NCBI GenBank assembly: GCA_947306185.1
Contig: CAMZFU010000001.1
Span: 1-64,000, forward strand
Reading direction: 5' to 3'
DNA from: an uncultured Pseudomonadota bacterium
GTDB taxonomy: Bacteria > Pseudomonadota > Alphaproteobacteria > Rs-D84
DNA length: 64,000 bases
Shown piece after piece: positions 8,351 to 16,212 of this stretch. A program made the translations under genes and the position numbers. The notes under the pieces were generated by a model that saw only the letters and a list, made by a program, of their open reading frames with translations, was not told where the DNA came from and ran no database searches. How positions within the stretch are numbered: the stretch's first letter is position 1; each line of letters begins with the position of its first letter.

Positions 8351-9055
8351 TTATTTTATATAAAGTTTTAGATATTCACGCAGAACCGCGGTCATAACCG
8401 AACGGTAATCTTTTTCGTATGTAAATAATGTACAAAAATCGTTAAATCCGGCCTCTTCCCAATCTATGACTGCAACAATATTAAATGTTTTTGGGTTCAT
8501 TATAAAATTATATTTCACATCATTTTGACACCAACCATGCAAAATAGATGGCTTTGCATTTGGATTTGGCTTTAAATCACGAAGTTCTTTTGGATCACTT
8601 TGCCCGATAATATATAAAAACTGTGCTAATTGTTTTGCTATTTTATTTTCGATATCATGCGGAACATTTTTTGGTGGAAAATGCCCAAGGTTAATACCAT
8701 CTATATACGGGTATTTACGGACCGCGATACCATTAAAATCCAATATTTCCACATCTGGAATCTTGATTGGCGAAATGGAACGCAACACATCTGTAATTTT
8801 CTGTTCACGCAAAGATTTTTCATAACCGTTACCTTTGCCAGGGAATTTGAACACATATTTATTATCTGCGTTTACGACCAAATTACGCGACCCGCGACCA
8901 ACAATTTTTTTGATATTCTTAAATTTTCCCTGCGATTTCACAAATCTGATACACTTATTGACATAGGCGCGATTTTCAAGTAGAAAGCACGCACGATTTC
9001 GTGCGGTACGATTCGGAATAAAACGGCAAAGAAATCTAATAATTTTCTGTTTCAT
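8351..9055 (-). CDS. APH-like (protein-kinase fold) phosphotransferase
   Basis: A 234-residue kinase-fold protein of the aminoglycoside/choline phosphotransferase type. GRGSRN at 53-58 resembles the nucleotide loop, Lys70 sits in YVFKFPG, the catalytic loop is HGWCQNDVKYN at 173-183 and the metal-binding Asp198 is in IDWEEAG. The catalytic loop is unusual: the Asn follows the Asp after four residues rather than five. The N terminus (a basic, hydrophobic KIIRFLCRFIPN) is like small LOS-modifying kinases, so a sugar or lipid substrate is possible. Start at 9055 (ATG); a TTG at 9091 is the alternative, and neither has a strong ribosome site. Confidence 0.68.
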   Translation of the reverse strand: MKQKIIRFLCRFIPNRTARNRACFLLENRAYVNKCIRFVKSQGKFKNIKKIVGRGSRNLVVNADNKYVFKFPGKGNGYEKSLREQKITDVLRSISPIKIPDVEILDFNGIAVRKYPYIDGINLGHFPPKNVPHDIENKIAKQLAQFLYIIGQSDPKELRDLKPNPNAKPSILHGWCQNDVKYNFIMNPKTFNIVAVIDWEEAGFNDFCTLFTYEKDYRSVMTAVLREYLKLYIK

Positions 9056-9093
9056 AGTGTATATTTTAACATAAAAGAATTTCTTTTTCAATC

Positions 9094-9120
9094 AATGTTT
9101 CCGCCGTATAGACGATTTTA
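9094..9120. repeat. Direct repeat copy 1 (with 9741-9768)
   Basis: It reads CAATGTTTCCGCCGTATAG then ACGATTTTA. The second copy at 9741-9768 differs at only a few positions. The two copies lie just beyond either side of the NlpC/P60-like gene. Confidence 0.7.
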
Positions 9121-9669
9121 TTTAAGTGGTAAAATAAAATACACTCTTGCCTTTCGTGGGGCCAGTTCGCTGTTTTTGGAATCATAAATATATTCTGTAC
9201 CATTTTTAATTATTTCTATTTCACCGCATCCTATACCCGTTTCACCAACCATGCGGGTGTCGTCTTTATGTGGATAACGCGTACTGTCTATTACCCGTAA
9301 CGTTATTTTATTATTATCGCGCCCCATTATTTTATCAATAATCATACAATGTCCATTACCATCGGGAAAAACAACAACCAATATACATCCATCAACCGCA
9401 TCCGGTAAAAATTTCCAATATCTAAACTCATCCGAATGTTCGTGTATAAACATAAAATCTTGGCAATATAAACGGTTTATTTTAATAAAGTTATTATGTC
9501 GCAGGAAATTTCGCGCCTCGGCCAACGCGCGTTTGTACCCCATATTAAACAGCAACCAATGAATAAAACCACTGCAATCCATATGCAAAAATTGTGTTCC
9601 ACCAATAATATCTATATGATTATCATGACTGTATTCAGATTTGAAACCATCCAATATTCCATCAAGCAT
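9118..9669 (-). CDS. NlpC/P60-like papain-fold protein
   Basis: A 183-residue protein with the ordered triad of a papain-like amidase: Cys32 in MDCSGFIHWL (the typical DCSG motif), His107 in GNGHCMIID and Asp128 in RVIDSTR. NlpC/P60 enzymes cut peptidoglycan stem peptides or act as other amidases. There is no signal peptide on the preferred start (ATG 9669, AAAGG ribosome site); the upstream in-frame ATG at 9726 would add a hydrophobic 19 residues, which leaves open a membrane-anchored form. The gene is bracketed by near-identical 28-base direct repeats, as if it were a small cassette. Substrate unknown. Confidence 0.7.
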   Translation of the reverse strand: MLDGILDGFKSEYSHDNHIDIIGGTQFLHMDCSGFIHWLLFNMGYKRALAEARNFLRHNNFIKINRLYCQDFMFIHEHSDEFRYWKFLPDAVDGCILVVVFPDGNGHCMIIDKIMGRDNNKITLRVIDSTRYPHKDDTRMVGETGIGCGEIEIIKNGTEYIYDSKNSELAPRKARVYFILPLK

Positions 9670-9740
9670 GCTATTGCCTTTCTGTTGTATATGTAGAAAT
9701 ATATACAAAATAATAAATATTATCAATAATAAATATATGC

Positions 9741-9768
9741 CAATATTTACGCCGTATAGACGATTTTT
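9741..9768. repeat. Direct repeat copy 2 (with 9094-9120)
   Basis: It reads CAATATTTACGCCGTATAGA then CGATTTTTA. It ends a few bases from the stop codon of the ART-HD gene. Confidence 0.7.
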
Positions 9769-9771
9769 ATT

Positions 9772-11163
9772 CTAATGCACTTTTATTCCATGATAACGCA
9801 AGAATTTATTTTGATTTTGCATATATTTTTCTTGGGACAACTTATCCTTGTCTGATATTTGCGGTGGCAAACTGGCTAGATACTTACCATATTCTGTATA
9901 AAAATATTTTTCATCATATACATATTCTTGCGAAAGCCGAATTCTATCTGCATCACATATACATGCATAAATTAAATTTGGTGCAGATACATAGTTTACA
10001 TTATGGTATTTAATTGCATAAACAATCTTATCAATTGTGCCAGGGAAAAGACGTTCGCCATAATTTTTTTTCAGGAATTTATGTGCGATTTCTGCGCCAC
10101 GTTTTGCGTGTTCCATGTCGTCTTCGTAATCACTATCATCATTATCTGTGGGTATGCGTGCAATATCATGTAATGCCGCCCCTAACACCACCGGTAATGG
10201 GTCCGTTCCCACAGACATCGCTAATTCAATGGCATATTGGACAACCTGGAATGTATGAGTGTACAGTCCGTGATAACCATCTTTTGGTTGTGTTCCGATA
10301 TTTTCGATTTGTGGCAATATTTCATTAACAAATAATTTAGTATAATATTCACGCGTACGAATTGCGTATTTTATAGCAGACGCCCGATGTTGGAAATCGA
10401 ACGAAGTAATAAATTTCTTCTGAAACTTCATTGTTCCTTCGCTATATCGTTCGGCTACATTTAGATGCGATTCTTCTTCACGATTCATACCGCGACAAAG
10501 ATACCAATCTTTGTGTCTCTTTAACGGTTCCCTTGGGGTCAACTTTTGCCCCATATCTAACCGCGCAATATTTTCTGGTCTAAACACCACATATGACATA
10601 TGACCGCAGTCTTCACAACGATTAACATAGTTGAAACCGTCATATCCCAAATGTTCAAAATATTGAATCATACGTTGATAGCACAAATGATACGCGTTTA
10701 TTTGATTTGTGGGTAATCTATCTGCCTTTTGGGCGGGTTCGTATAAACTATCTTTTTGTAATTCATGTATCACGACTCTATCGCACATACTAAAAGGTTC
10801 CGAAAAAATACGATCATAAAAACCGGGGATTTCGTTTCCTAATTTCAAATCATGATTTATATGCAACAATACAATCCGTTTAAAATAATTTATATCCGCC
10901 GCCCCCAACCAATCTTGGATTTCATATGTTTGGCAAAGATTTAACTTTACTGGAATAACTTTGCTGTGTTGGTCTGCCAATTCGACATCATAGTATGCAT
11001 TTGTTTCGGCATTAACGTCAAATATCTCATGCTTTTTGTCTTGTGCTTCCAATACCTCTTGGGCGGCACCAAGCGTTCCAAAATGCGATAGTGGACGAAA
11101 TTTGGTAAAATTGCCCCATGTGCCGTGATAAAAAATTGTATCTCTATCAAGAAAAGCCGTCAT
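9772..11163 (-). CDS. ADP-ribosyltransferase-like domain fused to an HD domain
   Basis: 463 residues in two parts. Residues 11-200 match the pattern of small ADP-ribosyltransferase-like (ART) domains: YHGT at 12-15, HFGT at 27-30 with a following LGAAQEVL helix, and GYDGFNYVNRCE at 173-184 leading into YVVFRPENI. Residues 295-440 form an HD hydrolase: His303 (YTHTF), His332-Asp333 (ALHDIARI), His387 (KYHNV) and Asp404 (CDADRIR). ART domains transfer ADP-ribose from NAD; HD domains hydrolyse phosphoesters. The fusion could couple addition to processing of a nucleotide product, but that is inference. No signal peptide. The start ATG at 11163 lacks a strong ribosome site. Confidence 0.72.
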   Translation of the reverse strand: MTAFLDRDTIFYHGTWGNFTKFRPLSHFGTLGAAQEVLEAQDKKHEIFDVNAETNAYYDVELADQHSKVIPVKLNLCQTYEIQDWLGAADINYFKRIVLLHINHDLKLGNEIPGFYDRIFSEPFSMCDRVVIHELQKDSLYEPAQKADRLPTNQINAYHLCYQRMIQYFEHLGYDGFNYVNRCEDCGHMSYVVFRPENIARLDMGQKLTPREPLKRHKDWYLCRGMNREEESHLNVAERYSEGTMKFQKKFITSFDFQHRASAIKYAIRTREYYTKLFVNEILPQIENIGTQPKDGYHGLYTHTFQVVQYAIELAMSVGTDPLPVVLGAALHDIARIPTDNDDSDYEDDMEHAKRGAEIAHKFLKKNYGERLFPGTIDKIVYAIKYHNVNYVSAPNLIYACICDADRIRLSQEYVYDEKYFYTEYGKYLASLPPQISDKDKLSQEKYMQNQNKFLRYHGIKVH

Positions 11164-11205
11164 AATTCATAACCCCCAGGCCTGCTATTCTTACACAAAT
11201 ATAAT

Positions 11206-12525
11206 CTATCTTTCAATAGGTCTTTCTACTATTTGCACACTACCTATACGTGGCAATCCGCGGGCGGCACGATATGCATCTATTTTACGAACGACATTTT
11301 TTGTTTGATTATCAATTAACCACGCACTTCTTTCGGTCATAATATTCTTATAATCTCTGTTAACTTCACGACCATAATAATGTGCTAATTGCCAACCATT
11401 TTTGTATAATATGTTGCCAACTTCTTCTAAATCTTCATCATCTAATCCGTTCAATTGCGGCATTTGATATTCTTGTTTCAATAATGGTGAAACAACAATA
11501 AACCCTGGTTCAACATCTACATGACCATGACAAAATATTTCACTACCATGACTAACTATATTACTCCCACTAACAAAGTTTCTCATTGCCTCCCCTTGCA
11601 ACCCAATATTTGAATAGAAATAATCAACATAATGTCCCAATATTTCATGCTTTAATGTTCCAACCATTTGGTCAACTTTTTTACCAATATTTGCCACATT
11701 AAAATTAACCAATGATTCCTGATTGTATTTAATAGTAGCCCCTGCTCTCATCTCATTATGATTTGAATAGACATTAATATTTATTGGTTTGTCTGTAAAT
11801 ACCGTTTCATTTAAATCATGGACCAATACCGTAATAAATGCGGCGCAAATCTCTTCTTTTTGCTCACCTTTCAATTTGTTATATTTTTTTGCAACCCCAG
11901 ACAATAATTTATTGGATCCCAATGCGCATATCATTAAATCATCCATATATTTTGTATATTTTTCTTTGATTATGCGCGGAATCGCATTCCACCATACATC
12001 TATCATTTTATCGCCTGTTGTCGCAAGCAGGTCTTCTATTAAACACATATTATAAATTTGTTCATTTATTAAATCTTGATTATCCGGCGAATCTTTTAAT
12101 TTGGTTTCCAATTCTGTATTACGTTGATCCAAATAATTCATATATTCTTCTTCGGCATTTACTATGGCAATCATGCGATCTTGGACGGCGCCGATATCAT
12201 AATAATTTCCCACATCTTCGCCTGGTTTCCATAACCACGGATTTGCAATTGTTATGCGCCCTGCTTCGTTCGCAGCATCATATAATTTGTTGTAAACGTC
12301 ATGCAAATCAGGATATTTTTTCAATAATTCTTCACGTTCTTTCATATCGGCCGGTAAACCATTGATACCATAATGTTGCATCAGTGACTTTACTGATTCC
12401 AAGTGAGAATCAACCAAACGTTCCAATTCTTCGACCTTTCTTTCCAATTGCCAATGCAAATTGGGATCTTTTGCGCGACGTTTATCCCGTAAATAAGCCA
12501 TATATTTTACAATTTTCTTATACAT
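11206..12525 (-). CDS. HExxxH-motif putative metalloprotein
   Basis: 439 residues, unrecognised as a whole. GTLKHEILGHYVDYF at 289-303 places HEILGH at 293-298: histidines six apart (HExxxH), as in dipeptidyl-peptidase III (M49), rather than the common HExxH. A possible third ligand is Glu398 in MTERSAW. The first 160 residues are helical and charged. A zinc peptidase is the likely reading, but relation to M49 is only by motif. The start is the ATG at 12525 with an AAAGGACTA ribosome site. No signal peptide. It lies upstream of the ART-HD gene on the same strand, 42 bases away, possibly as an operon. Confidence 0.65.
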   Translation of the reverse strand: MYKKIVKYMAYLRDKRRAKDPNLHWQLERKVEELERLVDSHLESVKSLMQHYGINGLPADMKEREELLKKYPDLHDVYNKLYDAANEAGRITIANPWLWKPGEDVGNYYDIGAVQDRMIAIVNAEEEYMNYLDQRNTELETKLKDSPDNQDLINEQIYNMCLIEDLLATTGDKMIDVWWNAIPRIIKEKYTKYMDDLMICALGSNKLLSGVAKKYNKLKGEQKEEICAAFITVLVHDLNETVFTDKPININVYSNHNEMRAGATIKYNQESLVNFNVANIGKKVDQMVGTLKHEILGHYVDYFYSNIGLQGEAMRNFVSGSNIVSHGSEIFCHGHVDVEPGFIVVSPLLKQEYQMPQLNGLDDEDLEEVGNILYKNGWQLAHYYGREVNRDYKNIMTERSAWLIDNQTKNVVRKIDAYRAARGLPRIGSVQIVERPIER

Positions 12526-12657
12526 CAAATAGTCCTTTGATTTATTTTTGTTAAAACATAATACAAAAATATAAAATTGTCAAATATTTATAGGGTTATA
12601 TATTGCATTTTCGATTCATACTGATAAAATGTTGCCAACCACAAAAAAAGGATACTG

Positions 12658-13266
12658 ATGACATATATGGAAAAATTTTTAGAATTATTTAAACGGGATT
12701 TGACGACCGAACGGTTGGATTTACGCATTTTGGAACCGACAATGGAAAATGCGCAAATTATCTGGGATGTCATCAAAAATGAAAATCCCGAAGATTTCCA
12801 ATATATGTGGTATTCGGTTTCGCATAAATCGCACTTGCCGGAATCTGTTGAAGAAACCCAAGAACGAATGAAACTTGATTCAGAATTCAAAAATGGATGT
12901 GTATATTACATTTTCCATGAAAATAAATTTATCGGGTATATGCGCATACACTACTGGCCAGAATCAAGAACCATACAATGCGCCAGTGTCTGGTTCATAA
13001 AATCTGCATGGGGACATGGGTTCAACAAAGAAGTTCACAATAAAATAGAACATTTGGCATTTAATCGCCTGTATGCGAACCGTATATGTCGCCAAACCAT
13101 GGCGGGAAATACAGCATCAAAACGATCAATTGAATCAAGTGGATATCACCTTGATGGCACAGACCGCCAATCAAACCGCCTGCCAGATGGCACATATATG
13201 GACCATTTATGGTATTCTAAACTTGCCAGTGAATATCAAGAACAAACATCTAAAAAAGAAAATTAA
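12658..13266 (+). CDS. GNAT-family N-acetyltransferase (RimJ/RimL type)
   Basis: A 202-residue GCN5-related acetyltransferase of the RimJ/RimL branch, which transfers acetyl from acetyl-CoA to an amine of a protein or small molecule. TTERLDLRIL near 16-25 is the typical first strand. The central strands around GYMRIHYW and CASVWF lead to a Gly-rich turn SAWGHGFNKE in place of the usual R/Q-x-x-G-x-G/A. The motif B region NRICRQTMAGNTASKRSIESSGY matches the RimL pattern of AxNxxSxxxxExxGF. A clear AAAAGGATACTG ribosome site precedes it. It is divergent from the metalloprotein gene. Its 3' end overlaps the convergent NADAR gene by four bases. Confidence 0.85.
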   Translation: MTYMEKFLELFKRDLTTERLDLRILEPTMENAQIIWDVIKNENPEDFQYMWYSVSHKSHLPESVEETQERMKLDSEFKNGCVYYIFHENKFIGYMRIHYWPESRTIQCASVWFIKSAWGHGFNKEVHNKIEHLAFNRLYANRICRQTMAGNTASKRSIESSGYHLDGTDRQSNRLPDGTYMDHLWYSKLASEYQEQTSKKEN

Positions 13267-13733
13267 AGATGGCTTTTATTATTCCTTAGTTCTTCACGAA
13301 TTTGCATCAATATTTGACCTAAACGGTTGTTGCCCCCACGACCAAAACCACATTTATAACATACTTCACAAGATTTGATAAGAATTGCATCCCCAGTTTT
13401 CAAAAGTAAATCAGCTGCATCTTTATTTTGTGCAAACTTTGCACGTAACCCCTTTTCCATAATATCAAATTTCATATCATCAAACCCTATACGGCGATTT
13501 ACCTTGTATTCATCAGTTTTTGTAAGTAACCGCGCATCATCAGGATTCTTTAATTTTAAAATAACATCGAAACGCGAATCATTAGCATAAAATTTCATAG
13601 CCTGGTAATAATGTTCAACGGTTGGGAAAGTATATTCCTGCCCATCAACCACCATTCTAATGGGAAATTCTGATAACGGACTTAGGAAATAATGCTCTCC
13701 AACCGGCAAACAAAATTTTATTTCAACAGACAT
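13263..13733 (-). CDS. ybiA: NADAR/YbiA-family protein (DUF1768)
   Basis: A 156-residue NADAR-fold protein like E. coli YbiA. The family marks are all present: FLSPLSEFP at 16-24, YTFPTVEHYYQAMKF at 34-48 with the conserved Glu40, and the C-terminal GGNNRLGQILMQIREEL. NADAR proteins are N-glycosidases; members hydrolyse riboflavin-pathway intermediates or remove ADP-ribose from guanine in nucleic acid. An ART-like gene lies 2 kb away on the same strand, so an ADP-ribose role is worth testing, though the two are separated by other genes. The gene ends inside the GNAT stop region. Confidence 0.9.
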   Translation of the reverse strand: MSVEIKFCLPVGEHYFLSPLSEFPIRMVVDGQEYTFPTVEHYYQAMKFYANDSRFDVILKLKNPDDARLLTKTDEYKVNRRIGFDDMKFDIMEKGLRAKFAQNKDAADLLLKTGDAILIKSCEVCYKCGFGRGGNNRLGQILMQIREELRNNKSHL

Positions 13734-13744
13734 AAATAAAAATA

Positions 13745-13957
13745 TTATTTCTTTTCTGTTTTCATCCAGCAGAACATACCAAGTGTCAGCATATATGCAA
13801 ATGTCGCCATCATCAATATGCCAGCATCAAGGTTCAATTGACCAACGATATTCAATCTAAACCACATTGGTAATATCCACAAGCCCAACGACATCAAGGC
13901 CATACAGCCAAGACCAAAAAACACCATCCATTTTGATATCGTAACAATTTTATTCAT
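13745..13957 (-). CDS. Small two-helix inner-membrane protein
   Basis: A 70-residue protein with two hydrophobic helices at about 9-30 (WMVFFGLGCMALMSLGLWIL) and 44-63 (AGILMMATFAYMLTLGMFCW), joined by a short loop, with a basic C terminus. A strong AGGAGTAGT ribosome site supports it. It lies five bases downstream of the acidic secreted protein gene, so the two are probably co-transcribed with the 14658 gene. No family recognised. The size and shape would suit a small subunit or regulator of a membrane complex, but nothing in the sequence shows which. Confidence 0.75.
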   Translation of the reverse strand: MNKIVTISKWMVFFGLGCMALMSLGLWILPMWFRLNIVGQLNLDAGILMMATFAYMLTLGMFCWMKTEKK

Positions 13958-13962
13958 TTTTA

Positions 13963-14637
13963 CTACTCCTTTGTTTTCTTTTTGATTGGTTCATGACATT
14001 CCCCGTCGCCTTCTTTTGGACAACAAGCGAATTTCATTTGCGAAGTTTCTTTGAATTTTTCACCTTCGCAACATCCGTACCGATTTGGTTTTGTTCCATC
14101 TCCACACAAACCGTTGGATAAATTTTCGGCGATTTTGCGCGCTTTCTCTGCTTCTTCGGCCGCTATCTCTTCTGGGGTTTTCTCTGGTTCCTTTTCAACT
14201 TTCTTCTTTTCCTTTACAACCGGTTCTTCAACCTCGGCGGGTTCTTCTTCGACCACTACGGCTTCGACCTCCATCACGGGATTCACATTGTCATAGTTAC
14301 GAACCGGGCGACGATTCGCACGTGGGGCACAATTTGTGCGTTGACGTGCCAACATTGTTTCCAGTTCATCTTTCAATTCCGGATGAGATTTAACATCCTC
14401 ACGTAATTCTGACACACGCTGTTTAATATCGTCACATGTCAAACGTGATGCAACCGCGCGTGTTTCTGTTACCACTTCTTCAATCTCTTCTTCTTCATCA
14501 AAATCGTCAAAATCATCTTCATCAAAAAATTCATCTTCATTGATTTCAACAATTTCTGTATCATCATCCGCATACGACACATACGACACCGCGGTTATCG
14601 TCAAGATTCCAAGTATACCCAATATTTTTATATTCAT
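13963..14637 (-). CDS. Acidic periplasmic/secreted protein of unknown function
   Basis: A 224-residue protein with a Sec signal (MNIKILGILGILTITAVSYVSYA, cut near residue 23). A strongly acidic run of Asp/Glu follows at about 25-55, then a helical segment near 65-105, a long Glu/Lys/Val/Pro-rich linker, and a cysteine-rich C-terminal end with CGDGTKPNRYGCCEGE and ACCPKEGDGECHE, which could form disulphides. Start at the ATG 14637 behind AAGGTGG; the GTG at 14646 is less likely. It sits between two other small envelope genes on the same strand. Not recognised; a linker-like or calcium-binding role is only a guess from composition. Confidence 0.75.
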   Translation of the reverse strand: MNIKILGILGILTITAVSYVSYADDDTEIVEINEDEFFDEDDFDDFDEEEEIEEVVTETRAVASRLTCDDIKQRVSELREDVKSHPELKDELETMLARQRTNCAPRANRRPVRNYDNVNPVMEVEAVVVEEEPAEVEEPVVKEKKKVEKEPEKTPEEIAAEEAEKARKIAENLSNGLCGDGTKPNRYGCCEGEKFKETSQMKFACCPKEGDGECHEPIKKKTKE

Positions 14638-14657
14638 TCGGCCCACCTTGGTATATA

Positions 14658-15419
14658 TTATTCCTCAATTACCCGTTGCAATTCCATAATAAAATCGACC
14701 CCCGGATTTATAAGTTTTTCTGCCTTTTGCAAATATCTTTTCGCTTCGTTTTGCATTTGCAATTTCTTATAGGTATTAACCGTGGTTCGCACCTCATCAT
14801 CATCAATAAACTCATTATCACCACGCAGGCCATCTACGATTTCTAATTCCGCCAATGCTTTACTTTTATATAGACCTGCATTTTCTGGGCAACCAGATTC
14901 TGCCAATTTCGAATATACCTCGGCATTACTTAAATGACATTTGTACAGACCATCATAGTAATGTTCACAATCTTTATGAATTTCTCTATTCAATGTATTT
15001 TCTATTTCCTGACACGGATTTATCTTGGACAAATCCATAACCGCATTATAGCGCATTTTTTCACGCGCCGCCAATTCCACAAATTGCTGTCTGTTTTCTT
15101 CGCACCCCTTACTTACCAATTCATTATAAATACGAAAGTTCTTGTCATAATTATCATTTTCTATTTGTCGCAATAACGTTTCTTCTAACTCCTGGCAACG
15201 TTTTGTATATTTTATACGACTTTCAACATATTTTCTTATACCAGATTTCTCGTACACACCGGTATCCGCCGTATGCGCATGTTTATATCCCCACAATGAC
15301 ACACCCGTCAACACCCCACAAAAGAATATACCAAACAATGCAATCCACGCCATTACTTTATGTTTGCGAGAACATATATAGCAAGTTTCACCAGATGTGC
15401 CTTTAACATTACTTTTCAT
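14658..15419 (-). CDS. Single-pass membrane protein with periplasmic helical domain
   Basis: 253 residues. A short cytoplasmic N terminus carries a CYIC pair, a transmembrane helix follows at about 23-45 (VMAWIALFGIFFCGVLTGVS), and the remaining 200 residues face the periplasm. This part is helical, charged and has several well-spaced cysteines (for example CQELEE, GCEENR, CQEIEN, CEHYYDGLYKC, GCPENAG), each followed by acidic helices. The spacing suggests a TPR- or Sel1-like helical repeat held by disulphides, but no repeat signature is certain. A strong GGAGGG ribosome site. It probably heads a three-gene envelope operon with 13963 and 13745. Confidence 0.78.
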   Translation of the reverse strand: MKSNVKGTSGETCYICSRKHKVMAWIALFGIFFCGVLTGVSLWGYKHAHTADTGVYEKSGIRKYVESRIKYTKRCQELEETLLRQIENDNYDKNFRIYNELVSKGCEENRQQFVELAAREKMRYNAVMDLSKINPCQEIENTLNREIHKDCEHYYDGLYKCHLSNAEVYSKLAESGCPENAGLYKSKALAELEIVDGLRGDNEFIDDDEVRTTVNTYKKLQMQNEAKRYLQKAEKLINPGVDFIMELQRVIEE

Positions 15420-15440
15420 TTTTTCCCTCCGTTTTCTATA

Positions 15441-16151
15441 TTATTTTACAATGCCATTTTTTATTGTGATACATCTATCGGCGCGATTTGCCAACGACAT
15501 ATCGTGCGTAACAAAAAGCATCGCCATTTTATTTTTTCGCACCAAATCAAGCAACAATTCAAACACTGCAATTGCATGATTCGGATCTAAACTGCCCGTG
15601 GGTTCATCCGCCAATAATATATCCGGCATATTTGCCAATGCACGCGCAACCGCGGTACGTTGTTGTTCCCCCCCAGACATTTGTCCCGGCAAATGTGATG
15701 CGCGGTGCGCAACATTTGCAGACTTTAACAATTTCATTGCGCGCGTATGCGCCACATCTTCGGTAATACCATTTGCCAACATTGGCAACATAACATTTTC
15801 AACCGCCGTAAAATCAGACAATAAATTGTGTCGTTGATATACGAACCCCATTTTACGACGACGAATAAGCGTTCGCATTTCGTCATTCATGGCATGAACC
15901 GGTGTACCACAGACAAGAACACTGCCCCCGGACGGTTTATCTAATAAACCAACACATTGCAATAAAGTAGATTTACCAGAACCAGACGGTCCAACAAGCG
16001 CAACTATTTCCCCACGGTGCAAATCAAAACCGCCACCCGTTAAAATGTGTAACGGTTGCCCACCTTCGATAAAGGTCTTTTGTATATCACGCACCGACAG
16101 AACGACTTCGCCCTGTTTTGGTTTTGATAAAGAATTCAATATCGATGCCAT
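15441..16151 (-). CDS. lolD: Lipoprotein-releasing ABC transporter ATPase LolD
   Basis: A 236-residue ABC ATPase of the LolD/MacB-FtsE group. Walker A GPSGSGKST at 54-62, Q-loop at FVYQRHNLL, signature MSGGEQQR at 158-165, Walker B ILLADEPTGSLD and the H-loop FVTHD are intact. In the LolCDE complex it powers the release of outer-membrane lipoproteins from the inner membrane to LolA. It follows the LolC/E permease gene by about 60 bases on the same strand. Several lipoproteins in the window (17494, 19239, 49325) are candidate substrates. lolA is not here. Confidence 0.93.
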   Translation of the reverse strand: MASILNSLSKPKQGEVVLSVRDIQKTFIEGGQPLHILTGGGFDLHRGEIVALVGPSGSGKSTLLQCVGLLDKPSGGSVLVCGTPVHAMNDEMRTLIRRRKMGFVYQRHNLLSDFTAVENVMLPMLANGITEDVAHTRAMKLLKSANVAHRASHLPGQMSGGEQQRTAVARALANMPDILLADEPTGSLDPNHAIAVFELLLDLVRKNKMAMLFVTHDMSLANRADRCITIKNGIVK

Positions 16152-16212
16152 TACTTCCTTCCGTTACATATATTTATATTAACATTTTGTTCAATTTTTT
16201 CCAGCACAGAAA

